DNA of 64,000 nt from Bacteroidales bacterium (GTDB lineage: Bacteria > Bacteroidota > Bacteroidia > Bacteroidales > UBA932): positions 82,940-146,939 of the forward strand of contig JAFSMS010000017.1 of NCBI GenBank assembly GCA_017447815.1, written 5' to 3'. This document shows, piece after piece, positions 9,123-24,272 of this stretch. Below the pieces are notes generated by a model. It saw only the letters and a program-made list of their open reading frames with translations. It was not told the DNA's origin and did no database searches. Every line of letters starts with the position of its first letter. The first letter of the stretch is position 1. The position numbers were made by a program, and so were the translations under genes.

Positions 9123-10037
9123 ATGGATAGGAGGAATTTCATCAAGGTTTCGGGAGCAGTTGCGGCGGGCCTGGCCCTTTCCGGCTGCGCTCCCTCCGGC
9201 TGGACCAAGAAAGAGAAGGAACTCTTCGGTCCCAGGCAGAAAGGTCATTTTTCCCTGACCCAGATTTCATCGGCCACCGACACCATCGGTGAATCGTACC
9301 TGATGAAAACCGGGGGCGGAAAGGTGTTCATGGTGGACGGCGGCTATGCCACGGATGTCCCCAAACTGCGCGGCTATCTCGCCAAGGCCGGCAACCACGT
9401 GGACCAGTGGTTCATCACGCATCCGCACGAAGACCACATGGAAGCCCTGGCCACCATCCTCCGGGACCCGCAGGGAATCACCATCGACAAGGTGATTTAT
9501 TCCCGCCTTCCGGACGAATTCCTGAACTGCGAGCCCGCCAGCGCGGACAATGCCCGAGGCTATTACCGCGCCCTGGACGACTACATGGACGGAACGGACT
9601 TTGTCAACGTCCACCACACCGGCCTCCGTTTCGATATGGACGGGGTGGGCATTATGATTCTGAGCGTGGCGGATATGGGTATCGGGATGCAGCATTTCAA
9701 CGAGCAGTCCATGATTATCCGCATGTGGGATGACAGCAAGAGCGTGGTGTTCCTCGGAGATGCGGAAGTAAACCGCGGAAAAAGCGTCCTGGCCCGGTAC
9801 AAGGAATATCTGGACTGCGACTACCTCCAGATGGCCCATCACGGGCAGAGCGGCTGCGACGAGGAATTCTACAAATCCATCCATTTCCACGCCTGCCTCT
9901 GGCCCACCCCCTCCTGGGTGTGGGAGCCCGGCCAGAATACCTGGCTCAAAACCCTGGAAACCCGCCGCTGGATGGATGAGATCGGCATCACGGAACATCA
10001 TGTCAGTTGTCTGGAACAAGACTGGACCCTGTTATAA
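9123..10037 (+). CDS. Tat-exported MBL-fold (ComEC-type) metallohydrolase
   Basis: A 304-residue protein if it starts at ATG 9123, which places the Tat motif MDRRNFIKVSG at the N-terminus; an in-frame ATG at 9102 would only add seven residues before it. A Cys in LSGCAPSG suggests a Tat-dependent lipoprotein. Metal ligands are visible: HPHEDHMEA (HxHxDH), the aspartate of FLGDAEVNRG and the His of MAHHGQSG, an arrangement like the hydrolase domain of ComEC-type MBL proteins. The substrate is unknown; phosphodiesters or phosphorylated sugars are possible. The preceding 96 bases are the longest gap in this gene run, so a new transcript could start here, though no convincing promoter is seen. Confidence 0.8.
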   Translation: MDRRNFIKVSGAVAAGLALSGCAPSGWTKKEKELFGPRQKGHFSLTQISSATDTIGESYLMKTGGGKVFMVDGGYATDVPKLRGYLAKAGNHVDQWFITHPHEDHMEALATILRDPQGITIDKVIYSRLPDEFLNCEPASADNARGYYRALDDYMDGTDFVNVHHTGLRFDMDGVGIMILSVADMGIGMQHFNEQSMIIRMWDDSKSVVFLGDAEVNRGKSVLARYKEYLDCDYLQMAHHGQSGCDEEFYKSIHFHACLWPTPSWVWEPGQNTWLKTLETRRWMDEIGITEHHVSCLEQDWTLL

Positions 10038-10048
10038 CCCCTACAGTT

Positions 10049-12232
10049 ATGAATAGATTCTTTTCAACCCTTATGCTGGTGCTGGCCCTCGGTCTTTCGC
10101 AGGTAGCCGGCGCCCAATGCGTTACTGTTGAGACGGCCCGCTTCTGCAAGGGAGACAACCCCGCCTGGCAGAAGGCCGATTTTGACGACAGCGCCTGGCA
10201 GGTGCTGGCCCTGGATAAAGACTGGAACCAGCAGGGCGTCCGGAACGCCAACAATTACGGCTGGTACCGCCTCCATGTGGTGATTCCCTCTACCCTGAAG
10301 GGAGGTGTCACCGGGGAAATCCTTCTGGACATGGGCCCCATCGACGACACCGATGAAACCTGGCTCAACGGGCATCTGGTGGGGAAGACAGGCCGCAATC
10401 CCAAGGAGGAAGGCGGCTTTGAAGGAAAGTGGGATACGCCCCGCCGATATGTGGTATCCCCTGAATGGGTGCTCTGGGACAAGGAAAACATCATCGCTGT
10501 CCGCGTGTATAACGGGGGAGACCCGGGCGGCTTCTATGCCCAGCCCGTCAACATCACCAAACCGGCACTGAAAGACTATGCAAGCCTCACCCTGAAACGT
10601 GAAAACAAGGAATGTGTGGCCACCGTCAGCAGCCGTATCAAGACCAGCGGGACGGTCGAGGCGCAGATAAGGGACGTCCTCACGGACGAAGTCCTGTCTT
10701 CCAAGACTTGGAAAGTGCGCCCCACCGGCAAGAAGGACCTCACTTTCACCCAGCCCCTCCAGGAGGGCGCCCGCGTGGTCTTCACCTACAGGGACAACCG
10801 TTTCGATGATTTCCTGGAAGCCAATGTCTGCGCTCCCTACATCCTCACTCCGCCGGCACCGGCCACGCCCCGTTACAACGGCCCGCTGGTGTTCGGTGTC
10901 CGCCCCGGCTCTCCGGTCATTTTCCGCCTGGCCTTCTCCGGTGAGAAACCCATGACCTACAAGGTGGAAGGCCTTCCCGAAGGGGTTGTGCTGGACCCTG
11001 AGAAGGGCGTTCTCAGCGGCAGTGTCAAGGAAGAGGGGGATTATCCGCTGGTCTTTACGGCCACCAACGCCAAGGGCAGCACCAGCGCTTCCTTCACCCT
11101 CAAGGTGGGCGCGCAGATCGCCCTCACCCCGCCCATGGGCTGGAATTCCTGGAACTGCTGGGGAACCAGCGTTTCGCAGGAGAAGGTGATGGCGTCGGCC
11201 ACCGCCCTGATCAACCGGGGCCTGGCCGACTACGGCTACAGTTACATGAACATCGACGATGCCTGGGAGGCGGATGAACGCGCCGCCGACGGTACCATCC
11301 TCACCAACGAGAAGTTCCCCGACATGAAGGCCCTGTCCGACTGGCTGCATGGAAACGGACTGCGCCTGGGAATCTATTCCAGCCCCGGGTCCCACACCTG
11401 CGGCGGCTATCTGGGAACCCTGGACCATGAAGAGCAGGACGCCAAAACCTGGAACGACTGGGGCATCGACTACCTGAAATACGACTGGTGCGGTTATCGC
11501 AAAGTCTTCGATGCCAGCAACGACCACTCTATCGCCGCCTACCTGCGTCCTTACGTGAAGATGCAGCAGTATCTGCGGGAACAGCCCCGTGACATTTTCT
11601 ATTCCCTGTGCCAGTACGGCATGGCCAATGTGTGGGAGTGGGGCGCCTATATCGACGCCAACTCCTGGCGCACGACGGGGGACATCACCGATACGTGGGA
11701 ATCCCTGCACAGCATCGGCTTCGAGCAGCAGGTGGGGCTCCATCCCTATGCCGGCCCCGGCCACTGGAACGACCCCGACATGCTGGTGGTGGGCAAGGTG
11801 GGCTGGAGCAACAACCTCCGGGACAGCCGCCTCACCCCGGACGAGCAGTACACCCATATCTCCCTGTGGTCGCTCCTGGCGTCCAACATGCTCATCGGCT
11901 GCCCGCTGGACCAGATTGACGACTTTACCTTCAACCTCCTGTGCAACAACGAGGTGAATGCGGTGAACCAGGACATCCTGGGGCATCAGGCCCATCAGGA
12001 CGTGGTGGAGGACAATGTGCAGATCTGGAGCCGGGACCTTTACGACGGCGGCAAGGCAGTGGGTATCTTCAACCTCAATGACGCTGCCATGCCCACCCTT
12101 CTCAAGGGAGCCCTGGGCAAAATCGGCATCGAGGCCGAAACCGTCCGTGACCTTTGGCGCCAGAAAGACATCCCTACCGATGCCGTGTACCCGATCCCGG
12201 CCCATGGCGTCTTGTACGTAAAAGTGAAATAG
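10049..12232 (+). CDS. GH27 alpha-galactosidase with N-terminal binding and Ig-like domains
   Basis: A 727-residue secreted enzyme. ATG 10049 starts a clear signal peptide (MNRFFSTLMLVLALGLSQVAGA), so upstream in-frame codons from 10007 are rejected. A galactose-binding-like domain (about 25-185; GWYRLHVVIP, MGPIDDTDETWLNG) is followed by a putative Ig/He_PIG domain (about 275-360; PEGVVLDPEKGVLSG). The GH27 barrel starts at ALTPPMGWNSWN. The nucleophile is Asp 479 in YLKYDWC and the acid/base is Asp 545 in WRTTGDITDTW. Characterised GH27 enzymes are alpha-galactosidases, alpha-N-acetylgalactosaminidases or beta-L-arabinopyranosidases; alpha-galactosidase is the default call. It starts 11 bases after the MBL gene. 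Confidence 0.9.
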   Translation: MNRFFSTLMLVLALGLSQVAGAQCVTVETARFCKGDNPAWQKADFDDSAWQVLALDKDWNQQGVRNANNYGWYRLHVVIPSTLKGGVTGEILLDMGPIDDTDETWLNGHLVGKTGRNPKEEGGFEGKWDTPRRYVVSPEWVLWDKENIIAVRVYNGGDPGGFYAQPVNITKPALKDYASLTLKRENKECVATVSSRIKTSGTVEAQIRDVLTDEVLSSKTWKVRPTGKKDLTFTQPLQEGARVVFTYRDNRFDDFLEANVCAPYILTPPAPATPRYNGPLVFGVRPGSPVIFRLAFSGEKPMTYKVEGLPEGVVLDPEKGVLSGSVKEEGDYPLVFTATNAKGSTSASFTLKVGAQIALTPPMGWNSWNCWGTSVSQEKVMASATALINRGLADYGYSYMNIDDAWEADERAADGTILTNEKFPDMKALSDWLHGNGLRLGIYSSPGSHTCGGYLGTLDHEEQDAKTWNDWGIDYLKYDWCGYRKVFDASNDHSIAAYLRPYVKMQQYLREQPRDIFYSLCQYGMANVWEWGAYIDANSWRTTGDITDTWESLHSIGFEQQVGLHPYAGPGHWNDPDMLVVGKVGWSNNLRDSRLTPDEQYTHISLWSLLASNMLIGCPLDQIDDFTFNLLCNNEVNAVNQDILGHQAHQDVVEDNVQIWSRDLYDGGKAVGIFNLNDAAMPTLLKGALGKIGIEAETVRDLWRQKDIPTDAVYPIPAHGVLYVKVK

Positions 12233-12261
12233 GTGACGGAAACGAACAAAACGTACGTGAT

Positions 12262-18389
<6,128 letters not shown>

Positions 18390-18395
18390 TTGTAT

Positions 18396-20108
18396 ATGAG
18401 AAAATTAATCCTTATAGCAGGAATGGCGGGCCTTCTGGGAGCATGTTGCTGCCGGGAAGGCTCCGTCATGCAGGAGAAGCCTGAATTCGTGACGGAATAT
18501 CTGACCCCTGTGCGCATTGTGCGCACCGAAGGACCGGTCAAGGATGCCGAGGCCCTGCTCCAGCCTTACTGCGGGCAGGTGAGCACAGACGAAAGCCGGG
18601 TGGTCACCCTTCGCGAAGGGGGCTCCGTCCTGCTGGACTTCGGAAAGGAAATCCAGGGCGGTATCCAGATTGTCCGTACCATCAACGGTTCCCACAAGAC
18701 GGCCCGTGTGCGCCTGTGCCTGGGTGAATCCGTGACCGAGGCCCTCAGCAGCGTGGACGCTCCGGGGACCACGGCCACCAACGACCATTCGGCCCGGGAC
18801 GTGGAACTGTCGCTTCCCTGGCTGGGGAGCGTGGAGTTCGGCAACAGCGGCTTCCGCTTTGCCCGGGTGGACCTGGTGGACGGAGACGGGGAGGACGTGT
18901 GCCTTCTGGCCGTTCGCGCCGTCTCCCGCATGCGGAACCTGGAATATCTGGGAACCTTCCGCTGCTCCGACGAGCGCCTGAACCAAATCTGGGAGACGGG
19001 TGCCTATACGGTGCATCTGTGCATGCAGGACTATCTCTGGGACGGTGTCAAGCGGGACCGGCTGGTCTGGATGGGAGACATGCATCCGGAGGTGATGACG
19101 GCCAACACGGTCTTCGGGAATCAGGAAGTAATCCGCAAAAGCCTGGACTATGTGCGGGACAAGACGTCCCCCGAGGACTGGATGAACGGCATCTGCTCCT
19201 ATTCGCTCTGGTGGATTATCATCCAGCATCATCTGTACTGCTGGTACGGGGACATGGATTATCTCAAACAGCAGCACGAATACCTGAAGGCCCTCCTCCA
19301 CACGGTGGCGGGGCAGATGGACGGAAACCGGGAGGCCTATGAAAACGGCCGGTTCATCGACTGGCCTTCAAACGACCAGCCGGACGTCATCCATGCGGGC
19401 CTGCAGGCGCTCAGCGTCCGTGCCCTGGAAGCCGGGGCCGAACTGGCCTCCTTCCTGGGCGATCCGTCCTTACAGGCTACCTGCACGGAAGTGGCCCAGA
19501 GGCTCCGCACCTATGTTCCCGACATGGTGGGAAACAGCCAGGCGGCAGCCCTCCTGTCGGTTTCCGGCATGGTGGATGCGGCCGATGCTTCGGGCATCAT
19601 CCTGCAGAACGGGGCCGACAAATTCACCTCCTTCATGGGCTATTATCTCCTGGAAGCCCTGGCCCGGAGCGGCCATTACGCCGAGGCCATGGACCTGATC
19701 TCCGCGTATTGGGGGCGGATGCTGGATCTTGGCGCCACCACCTTCTGGGAAGACTTCAACTACGTGGATGCCAAGCATGCCGCACGGATTGACGAAGTGG
19801 TCCCCGAGGGCAAATTCGACATCCATGCCGACGGCGGCGCCTGGTGCTATGTGGGTCTCCGTCACAGTTTCTGCCACGGGTGGGCCTCCGGCCCCACTGC
19901 CTGGTTGAGCGAACATGTCCTGGGTGTCGAGCCGGTGGAGCCCGGCTTCCGCAAGGTCCGTATCGAGCCGCACCTGGGCGGGCTGGAATGGGCCGAAGGA
20001 ACGGTGGCCACCCCGCAGGGCCTCATTTCCGTCCGGCATGAGAAACAGCCCGGCGGCGAGGTGAAAACCACCGTTAAACTCCCCAAAGGCGTTAAAAGAA
20101 TTCAGTAA
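18396..20108 (+). CDS. GH78-like six-hairpin glycosidase (alpha-L-rhamnosidase-related) lipoprotein
   Basis: A 570-residue protein. ATG 18396 (6 bases after the previous stop) gives MRKLILIAGMAGLLGAC, a lipoprotein signal followed by three Cys in a row. An N-terminal beta domain (VLLDFGKEIQGGIQI; VELSLPWLGSVEFGNSGFRFARVDL) precedes a helical barrel carrying WDGVKRDRLVWMGDMHPEV, the form seen in a shorter GH78-related subgroup; it has Asp where the longer GH78 enzymes have Glu (RDR against RER/NER). The C-terminal beta domain is WLSEHVLGVEPVEPGFRKVRIEP. It is much shorter than the two other rhamnosidase genes here because it lacks the N-terminal sandwich. Rhamnosidase is the likely activity, but another alpha-linked deoxysugar or uronide is possible. 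Confidence 0.8.
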   Translation: MRKLILIAGMAGLLGACCCREGSVMQEKPEFVTEYLTPVRIVRTEGPVKDAEALLQPYCGQVSTDESRVVTLREGGSVLLDFGKEIQGGIQIVRTINGSHKTARVRLCLGESVTEALSSVDAPGTTATNDHSARDVELSLPWLGSVEFGNSGFRFARVDLVDGDGEDVCLLAVRAVSRMRNLEYLGTFRCSDERLNQIWETGAYTVHLCMQDYLWDGVKRDRLVWMGDMHPEVMTANTVFGNQEVIRKSLDYVRDKTSPEDWMNGICSYSLWWIIIQHHLYCWYGDMDYLKQQHEYLKALLHTVAGQMDGNREAYENGRFIDWPSNDQPDVIHAGLQALSVRALEAGAELASFLGDPSLQATCTEVAQRLRTYVPDMVGNSQAAALLSVSGMVDAADASGIILQNGADKFTSFMGYYLLEALARSGHYAEAMDLISAYWGRMLDLGATTFWEDFNYVDAKHAARIDEVVPEGKFDIHADGGAWCYVGLRHSFCHGWASGPTAWLSEHVLGVEPVEPGFRKVRIEPHLGGLEWAEGTVATPQGLISVRHEKQPGGEVKTTVKLPKGVKRIQ

Positions 20109-20110
20109 GC

Positions 20111-23100
20111 ATGATCAAGAAGTTCCTCCTGGCTGCGGCGGTCCTGGGCTGTCTGGCATCCTGTTCCCGGCCTTCTCCGCTTGAAATTCCCCTTGACGGG
20201 GGAATCCTGTGCATTGAACCCCTCCGGGAAGACGCCATGCGGGTCAGATTTGTCCCGGAAGGCGCCCGTTTGCCGGAAGAACTGATTTTTACGGAAAAGG
20301 CCCCGGCGCCCTCTTACCGGGTGCAGCGGCTGCCCGGCGGCGATATCCTCATCGTCACGGAGCGGATGCAGGCCCGCTACTGCGAGGCTACCGGCGCCCT
20401 CAGTTTCCTGGACGCGGACGGCATGGTGCTTCTGGAGGAAAAACCCGGCCCCCGGCAGCCGGATGCCGTGACATTCCTCTCCCCGGAATATGAGCACCTT
20501 TACGGGACCGGCCAGTTCCAGGACGGCTATCTGGACATCCGGGGGCTCACCCGCCGGCTCACGCAGGTGAACACGCAGATTTCCGTGCCCATGATCCTCT
20601 CCAGCCGGGGCTACGGCCTTCTCTGGCACAGTTACGGGCTCACGGAGTTCAATCCGGCCGGCGAATCCCTGGACATCTCCGGGGGAAAAACGGTCCTTCC
20701 AGTGCAGGAGGCCGGGGAATACGCCTTCCTGCTGGACAGCGGAGAGAAGATGTCCAGCCGGCAGTACCTGGCCGTGGACGGGAAGGTCCTGGCCGATTAC
20801 ACCAACATCTGGCTGCCTCCCACCGTGGCGGCAAAAACCTTCCTGGAGGCCGGGGAACATGTGGTGGAGACGGTTTCCAGCGGGGCCGCCCCGCTTCTTT
20901 TCTGGCGCAGGGTATCGGATGAGACCACCTTCCGGTCTCCCGGCGCCCCGGCGGTGGATTACACCGTTTTCGCCGGAAAGGCTGACGAGGTGCAGCATGC
21001 TTTCCGCTGCCTGAGCGGCCATGTCCCGGAGATGCCCGAGTGGATGTTCCGCTACATCCACTGCCGGGAACGCTATGACACGCAGGAAGAACTCCTGGCG
21101 GCGGCCCGTCGCTTCCATGAGGAGAACCTGCCGGTAGGAACCATCGTCCAGGACTGGCAGTATTGGGGAAAACTGGGCTGGAACGCCATGCAGTTCGACC
21201 CGGACAAGTACCCGGATCCCGCCGCCATGGTGGAGCAGGTGCACGGGCTGGGGCAGCACATCATGCTCTCCGTGTGGTCCAAGATGGATCCAGGCTGCGA
21301 GGTGGGAAAGCAGATGCAGGAGAACGGCTTTTTCATCCCCGGTACCGAATGGGTGGATTTCTTCAGGAAAGAGGCGGCCGATACCTATTGGAACAATTTC
21401 CGGGAGCGTCTGCTCCCTCTGGGCTTTGATGCCTGGTGGCAGGATGCCACCGAACCGGAGAACGACGACCTGGCCGGCCGCCGCATCGGCCCGGAAGGGG
21501 TTCCCGGGGAACTGTACCGCAATGTCTATCCCCTGAAAGTGATTGAAACGGTGGCCGAAGGGCTCCGGAAGGAAGGAAAGACGCCCGTCATCCTTACCCG
21601 GAGCGCTTTCTCCGGGATGCAGCGCTACGGCGCCGTCACCTGGAGCGGCGATGTGCTGGCAAGCTGGGAGAGTTTCCGCCGCCAGATTGTGGCCGGCCTG
21701 GGCCAGATGGCGGCCGGTCTTCCGTGGTGGACCATGGATGCCGGCGGCTTCTTCCGCCCGTCCGGCCAATATACCGACCCGGCCTATCAGGAACTGATGA
21801 TCCGTTGGATCCAGGCAAGCGTCTATCTCCCTTTCATGCGGGTGCATGGCTACATGAGCCGTACGGAGCCGTGGGAGTATCCGGCCCCCACGCGCCGCTT
21901 GTTCGAAGACTGCATCCGCCGGCGCGAAGCCCTGCTCCCTTATATCACGGAATGTGCCCGCCGGGTGACGGAGGAGGATTACACCCTCATGCGGCCGCTG
22001 GTCTTCGATTTCCCCGGCGATGCGCAGGCCCTCCGGCAGGAAACGGAATATATGTTCGGCCCGGACTATCTGGTCTGTCCCGTCACGGAGCCCGGCGTCA
22101 ACGTCTGGCGGGTCTATCTTCCCGTGAATATCGACGGATGGGAGGAAGTGAAGACCGGGAAGAAGTTCGACGGCGGCTCCTACTATGACATTCCGGTCGA
22201 TCTGGAAGGCATTCCCGTGTTCCGCCGTATCCAAAACGGCCTTGCGGACTTCCTGAACGAAGCCTTGCCGGTGGAAGAGCGGGTCCAGGACCTTCTGGGC
22301 AGGCTCACGGCCGATGAGAAGATCGGCCTGCTCAGGGCGACGGCCCCGGCCATCCCGAGGCTGGGCATTCCCAAATACAACCACGGGAACGAAGCGCTGC
22401 ACGGGATTGTCCGTCCCGGCCGCTTTACGGTTTTCCCGCAGGCGATCGGCCTGGCCTCCACCTGGAATCCGGCCTTGCTGAAGCGGGTTTCCACCGTGGC
22501 TTCCGACGAAGCCCGCGCCCGCTGGAATGAACTGGGCAGGGGAGAGTTGCAGAAGGCCCAGTACAGCGACCTGCTTACCTTCTGGTCGCCGACGGTGAAC
22601 ATGGCCCGTGATCCGCGCTGGGGCCGTACCCCGGAAACGTACGGGGAAGACCCTTTTCTCACCGGAGAACTGGGCGCCGCCTTCGTCCAGGGCCTCCAGG
22701 GAGACGATCCCCGCTACCTGAAAGTGGTGTCCACCCCCAAGCATTTCACGGCCAACAACGAAGAGCACAACCGCTTCGAGTGCAATGCGCTCATTTCCGA
22801 AAAGCAGATGCGCGAGTACTATCTGCCCGCCTTCGAGTCTTGCATCCGCCGGGGCCGCGCCACTTCTATCATGACGGCCTACAATGCCATCAACGGCATC
22901 CCGTGCACGGGCAATCCCTGGCTGCTGAAAAAAGTGCTCCGCGACCAGTGGGGCTTCGGCGGCTATGTGGTCAGTGACTGCGGGGCGCCGGATCTGCTCC
23001 GGAGCGGCCATCATTATGTGCAGACCAAAGAAGAAGCGGCCACCCTGGCCCTCACTTCGGGCCTGGACCTGGAATGCGGCGACGATGTCTTCGTGGAGCC

Positions 23101-24265
23101 GCTGCGAAAGGCTCTTTCCGAAGGGAAGGTGCCGATGGCCGACATCGACCGCGCCGCCCGCAATGTCCTGACGGCCCGGATGCGTCTGGGCCTCTTTGAC
23201 GACCCTTCCCACAATCCGTACAACCGGATTCCGCCCTCGGTGGTCGGTTGTGCCAAACATAAGGAACTGGCCCTTCAGGCGGCCCGGGAGGCCATTGTCC
23301 TCCTGAAGAACGAAGGCGCCATGCTTCCGCTGAAGCGGGAACGGCTCCGCTCGCTGGCCGTCGTGGGCATCAATGCCGCCACCTGCGAGTTCGGAGACTA
23401 CAGCGGAGTGCCGGTGGGCGAGCCTGTGTCCATCCTGGAGGGAATCCGCTCGTTGGCCGGGCCGGAAGTGGAGGTGAAGCATGTCCCCTGGAAATCGGAG
23501 GAGGCAGCCCGGGTGGCGGCTTCCTGCGACGCTGTCGTGGCGGTCATGGGCATCAACCGCGAAATCGAGCGGGAAGGGAAGGACCGTGACGATATCGGCC
23601 TTCCGGCCTATCAGGTGGAATTCCTGCAGGAACTCCATGCGGCCAATCCCCGCCTGGTGCTGGTGTTGGTCGCGGGCAGTTCGCTCTCCCTGGAATGGGA
23701 GCAGGAGCATATCCCCGCCATCGTGAATGCCTGGTATCCGGGCGAGCAGGGCGGTACGGCCGTGGCAGAGGTGCTCTTCGGCGACTACAATCCCGCCGGG
23801 CGCCTGCCGCTCACCTATTACCGCTCCGTGGACGACCTCCCGCCTTTTGACGACTACGATATCACAAAGCGCACATACAAGTATTTCGAAGGCCCTGTCC
23901 TTTATCCGTTCGGCTACGGCCTCAGTTACACCTCCTTTGCCTATTCCGGCCTCCGGGTGAGAGACCGCGGAGACCGGGTGGAAGTGAGTTTCACCCTGAA
24001 AAACGAAGGCCCCTGCGACGGCGAAGAGGTGGCCCAGGTGTACGTACGCATCCCCGGATACGAGGGAAAGGCCCCGATCAAGGAACTGAGGGGCTTCGGG
24101 CGGGTGTTCCTGCGGAAAGGCGAAAGCCGGAAAATCACGGTTCCGCTCCGCCGGGAAGACCTTCGCTACTGGAGTGAGTCCCGTGGCTGCTTCGTGGTTC
24201 CGGAGGCCTTGCCGGAAGTGCTGGTGGGGGCTTCATCGGCCGATATTCGTTTAACATCCAAATAA
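20111..24265 (+). CDS. GH31-GH3 bifunctional glycosidase fusion (lipoprotein)
   Basis: A single 1384-residue open frame with lipobox LASC (MIKKFLLAAAVLGCLASC). GH31 occupies about 20-705: WNAMQFDPDKYPD, nucleophile Asp 445 in WWQDATEPEND, and the acid in TWSGDVLASW. The GH31 C-terminal sheet runs into IPVFRRIQNG, after which GH3 begins (LPVEERVQDLLGRLTADEKI, about 718). GH3 shows the nucleophile Asp 956 (YVVSDCGAPD), the acid/base region EREGKDRDDIGLP (about 1153-1160) and a C-terminal FN3-like domain. GH31 members are alpha-glucosidases or alpha-xylosidases; GH3 members are beta-glucosidases or beta-xylosidases. An alpha-xylosidase plus beta-glucosidase pair would fit xyloglucan oligosaccharides, but this is inference. 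No frameshift or stop is seen at the joint. Confidence 0.88.
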   Translation: MIKKFLLAAAVLGCLASCSRPSPLEIPLDGGILCIEPLREDAMRVRFVPEGARLPEELIFTEKAPAPSYRVQRLPGGDILIVTERMQARYCEATGALSFLDADGMVLLEEKPGPRQPDAVTFLSPEYEHLYGTGQFQDGYLDIRGLTRRLTQVNTQISVPMILSSRGYGLLWHSYGLTEFNPAGESLDISGGKTVLPVQEAGEYAFLLDSGEKMSSRQYLAVDGKVLADYTNIWLPPTVAAKTFLEAGEHVVETVSSGAAPLLFWRRVSDETTFRSPGAPAVDYTVFAGKADEVQHAFRCLSGHVPEMPEWMFRYIHCRERYDTQEELLAAARRFHEENLPVGTIVQDWQYWGKLGWNAMQFDPDKYPDPAAMVEQVHGLGQHIMLSVWSKMDPGCEVGKQMQENGFFIPGTEWVDFFRKEAADTYWNNFRERLLPLGFDAWWQDATEPENDDLAGRRIGPEGVPGELYRNVYPLKVIETVAEGLRKEGKTPVILTRSAFSGMQRYGAVTWSGDVLASWESFRRQIVAGLGQMAAGLPWWTMDAGGFFRPSGQYTDPAYQELMIRWIQASVYLPFMRVHGYMSRTEPWEYPAPTRRLFEDCIRRREALLPYITECARRVTEEDYTLMRPLVFDFPGDAQALRQETEYMFGPDYLVCPVTEPGVNVWRVYLPVNIDGWEEVKTGKKFDGGSYYDIPVDLEGIPVFRRIQNGLADFLNEALPVEERVQDLLGRLTADEKIGLLRATAPAIPRLGIPKYNHGNEALHGIVRPGRFTVFPQAIGLASTWNPALLKRVSTVASDEARARWNELGRGELQKAQYSDLLTFWSPTVNMARDPRWGRTPETYGEDPFLTGELGAAFVQGLQGDDPRYLKVVSTPKHFTANNEEHNRFECNALISEKQMREYYLPAFESCIRRGRATSIMTAYNAINGIPCTGNPWLLKKVLRDQWGFGGYVVSDCGAPDLLRSGHHYVQTKEEAATLALTSGLDLECGDDVFVEPLRKALSEGKVPMADIDRAARNVLTARMRLGLFDDPSHNPYNRIPPSVVGCAKHKELALQAAREAIVLLKNEGAMLPLKRERLRSLAVVGINAATCEFGDYSGVPVGEPVSILEGIRSLAGPEVEVKHVPWKSEEAARVAASCDAVVAVMGINREIEREGKDRDDIGLPAYQVEFLQELHAANPRLVLVLVAGSSLSLEWEQEHIPAIVNAWYPGEQGGTAVAEVLFGDYNPAGRLPLTYYRSVDDLPPFDDYDITKRTYKYFEGPVLYPFGYGLSYTSFAYSGLRVRDRGDRVEVSFTLKNEGPCDGEEVAQVYVRIPGYEGKAPIKELRGFGRVFLRKGESRKITVPLRREDLRYWSESRGCFVVPEALPEVLVGASSADIRLTSK

Positions 24266-24272
24266 TCCGATT

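Noticed and set aside
12154..12261. Upstream in-frame starts for the GH78 gene (likewise 14748 for GH2, 10007 for GH27, 28049 for Gfo/Idh)
   Set aside because: They overlap the previous gene and would bury the lipoprotein or secretion signal, or, for Gfo/Idh, the promoter and Rossmann start.
20102..23710. 1202-codon open frame on the minus strand opposite the GH31-GH3 gene
   Set aside because: The + frame has full catalytic motifs of two families; the minus frame has none.
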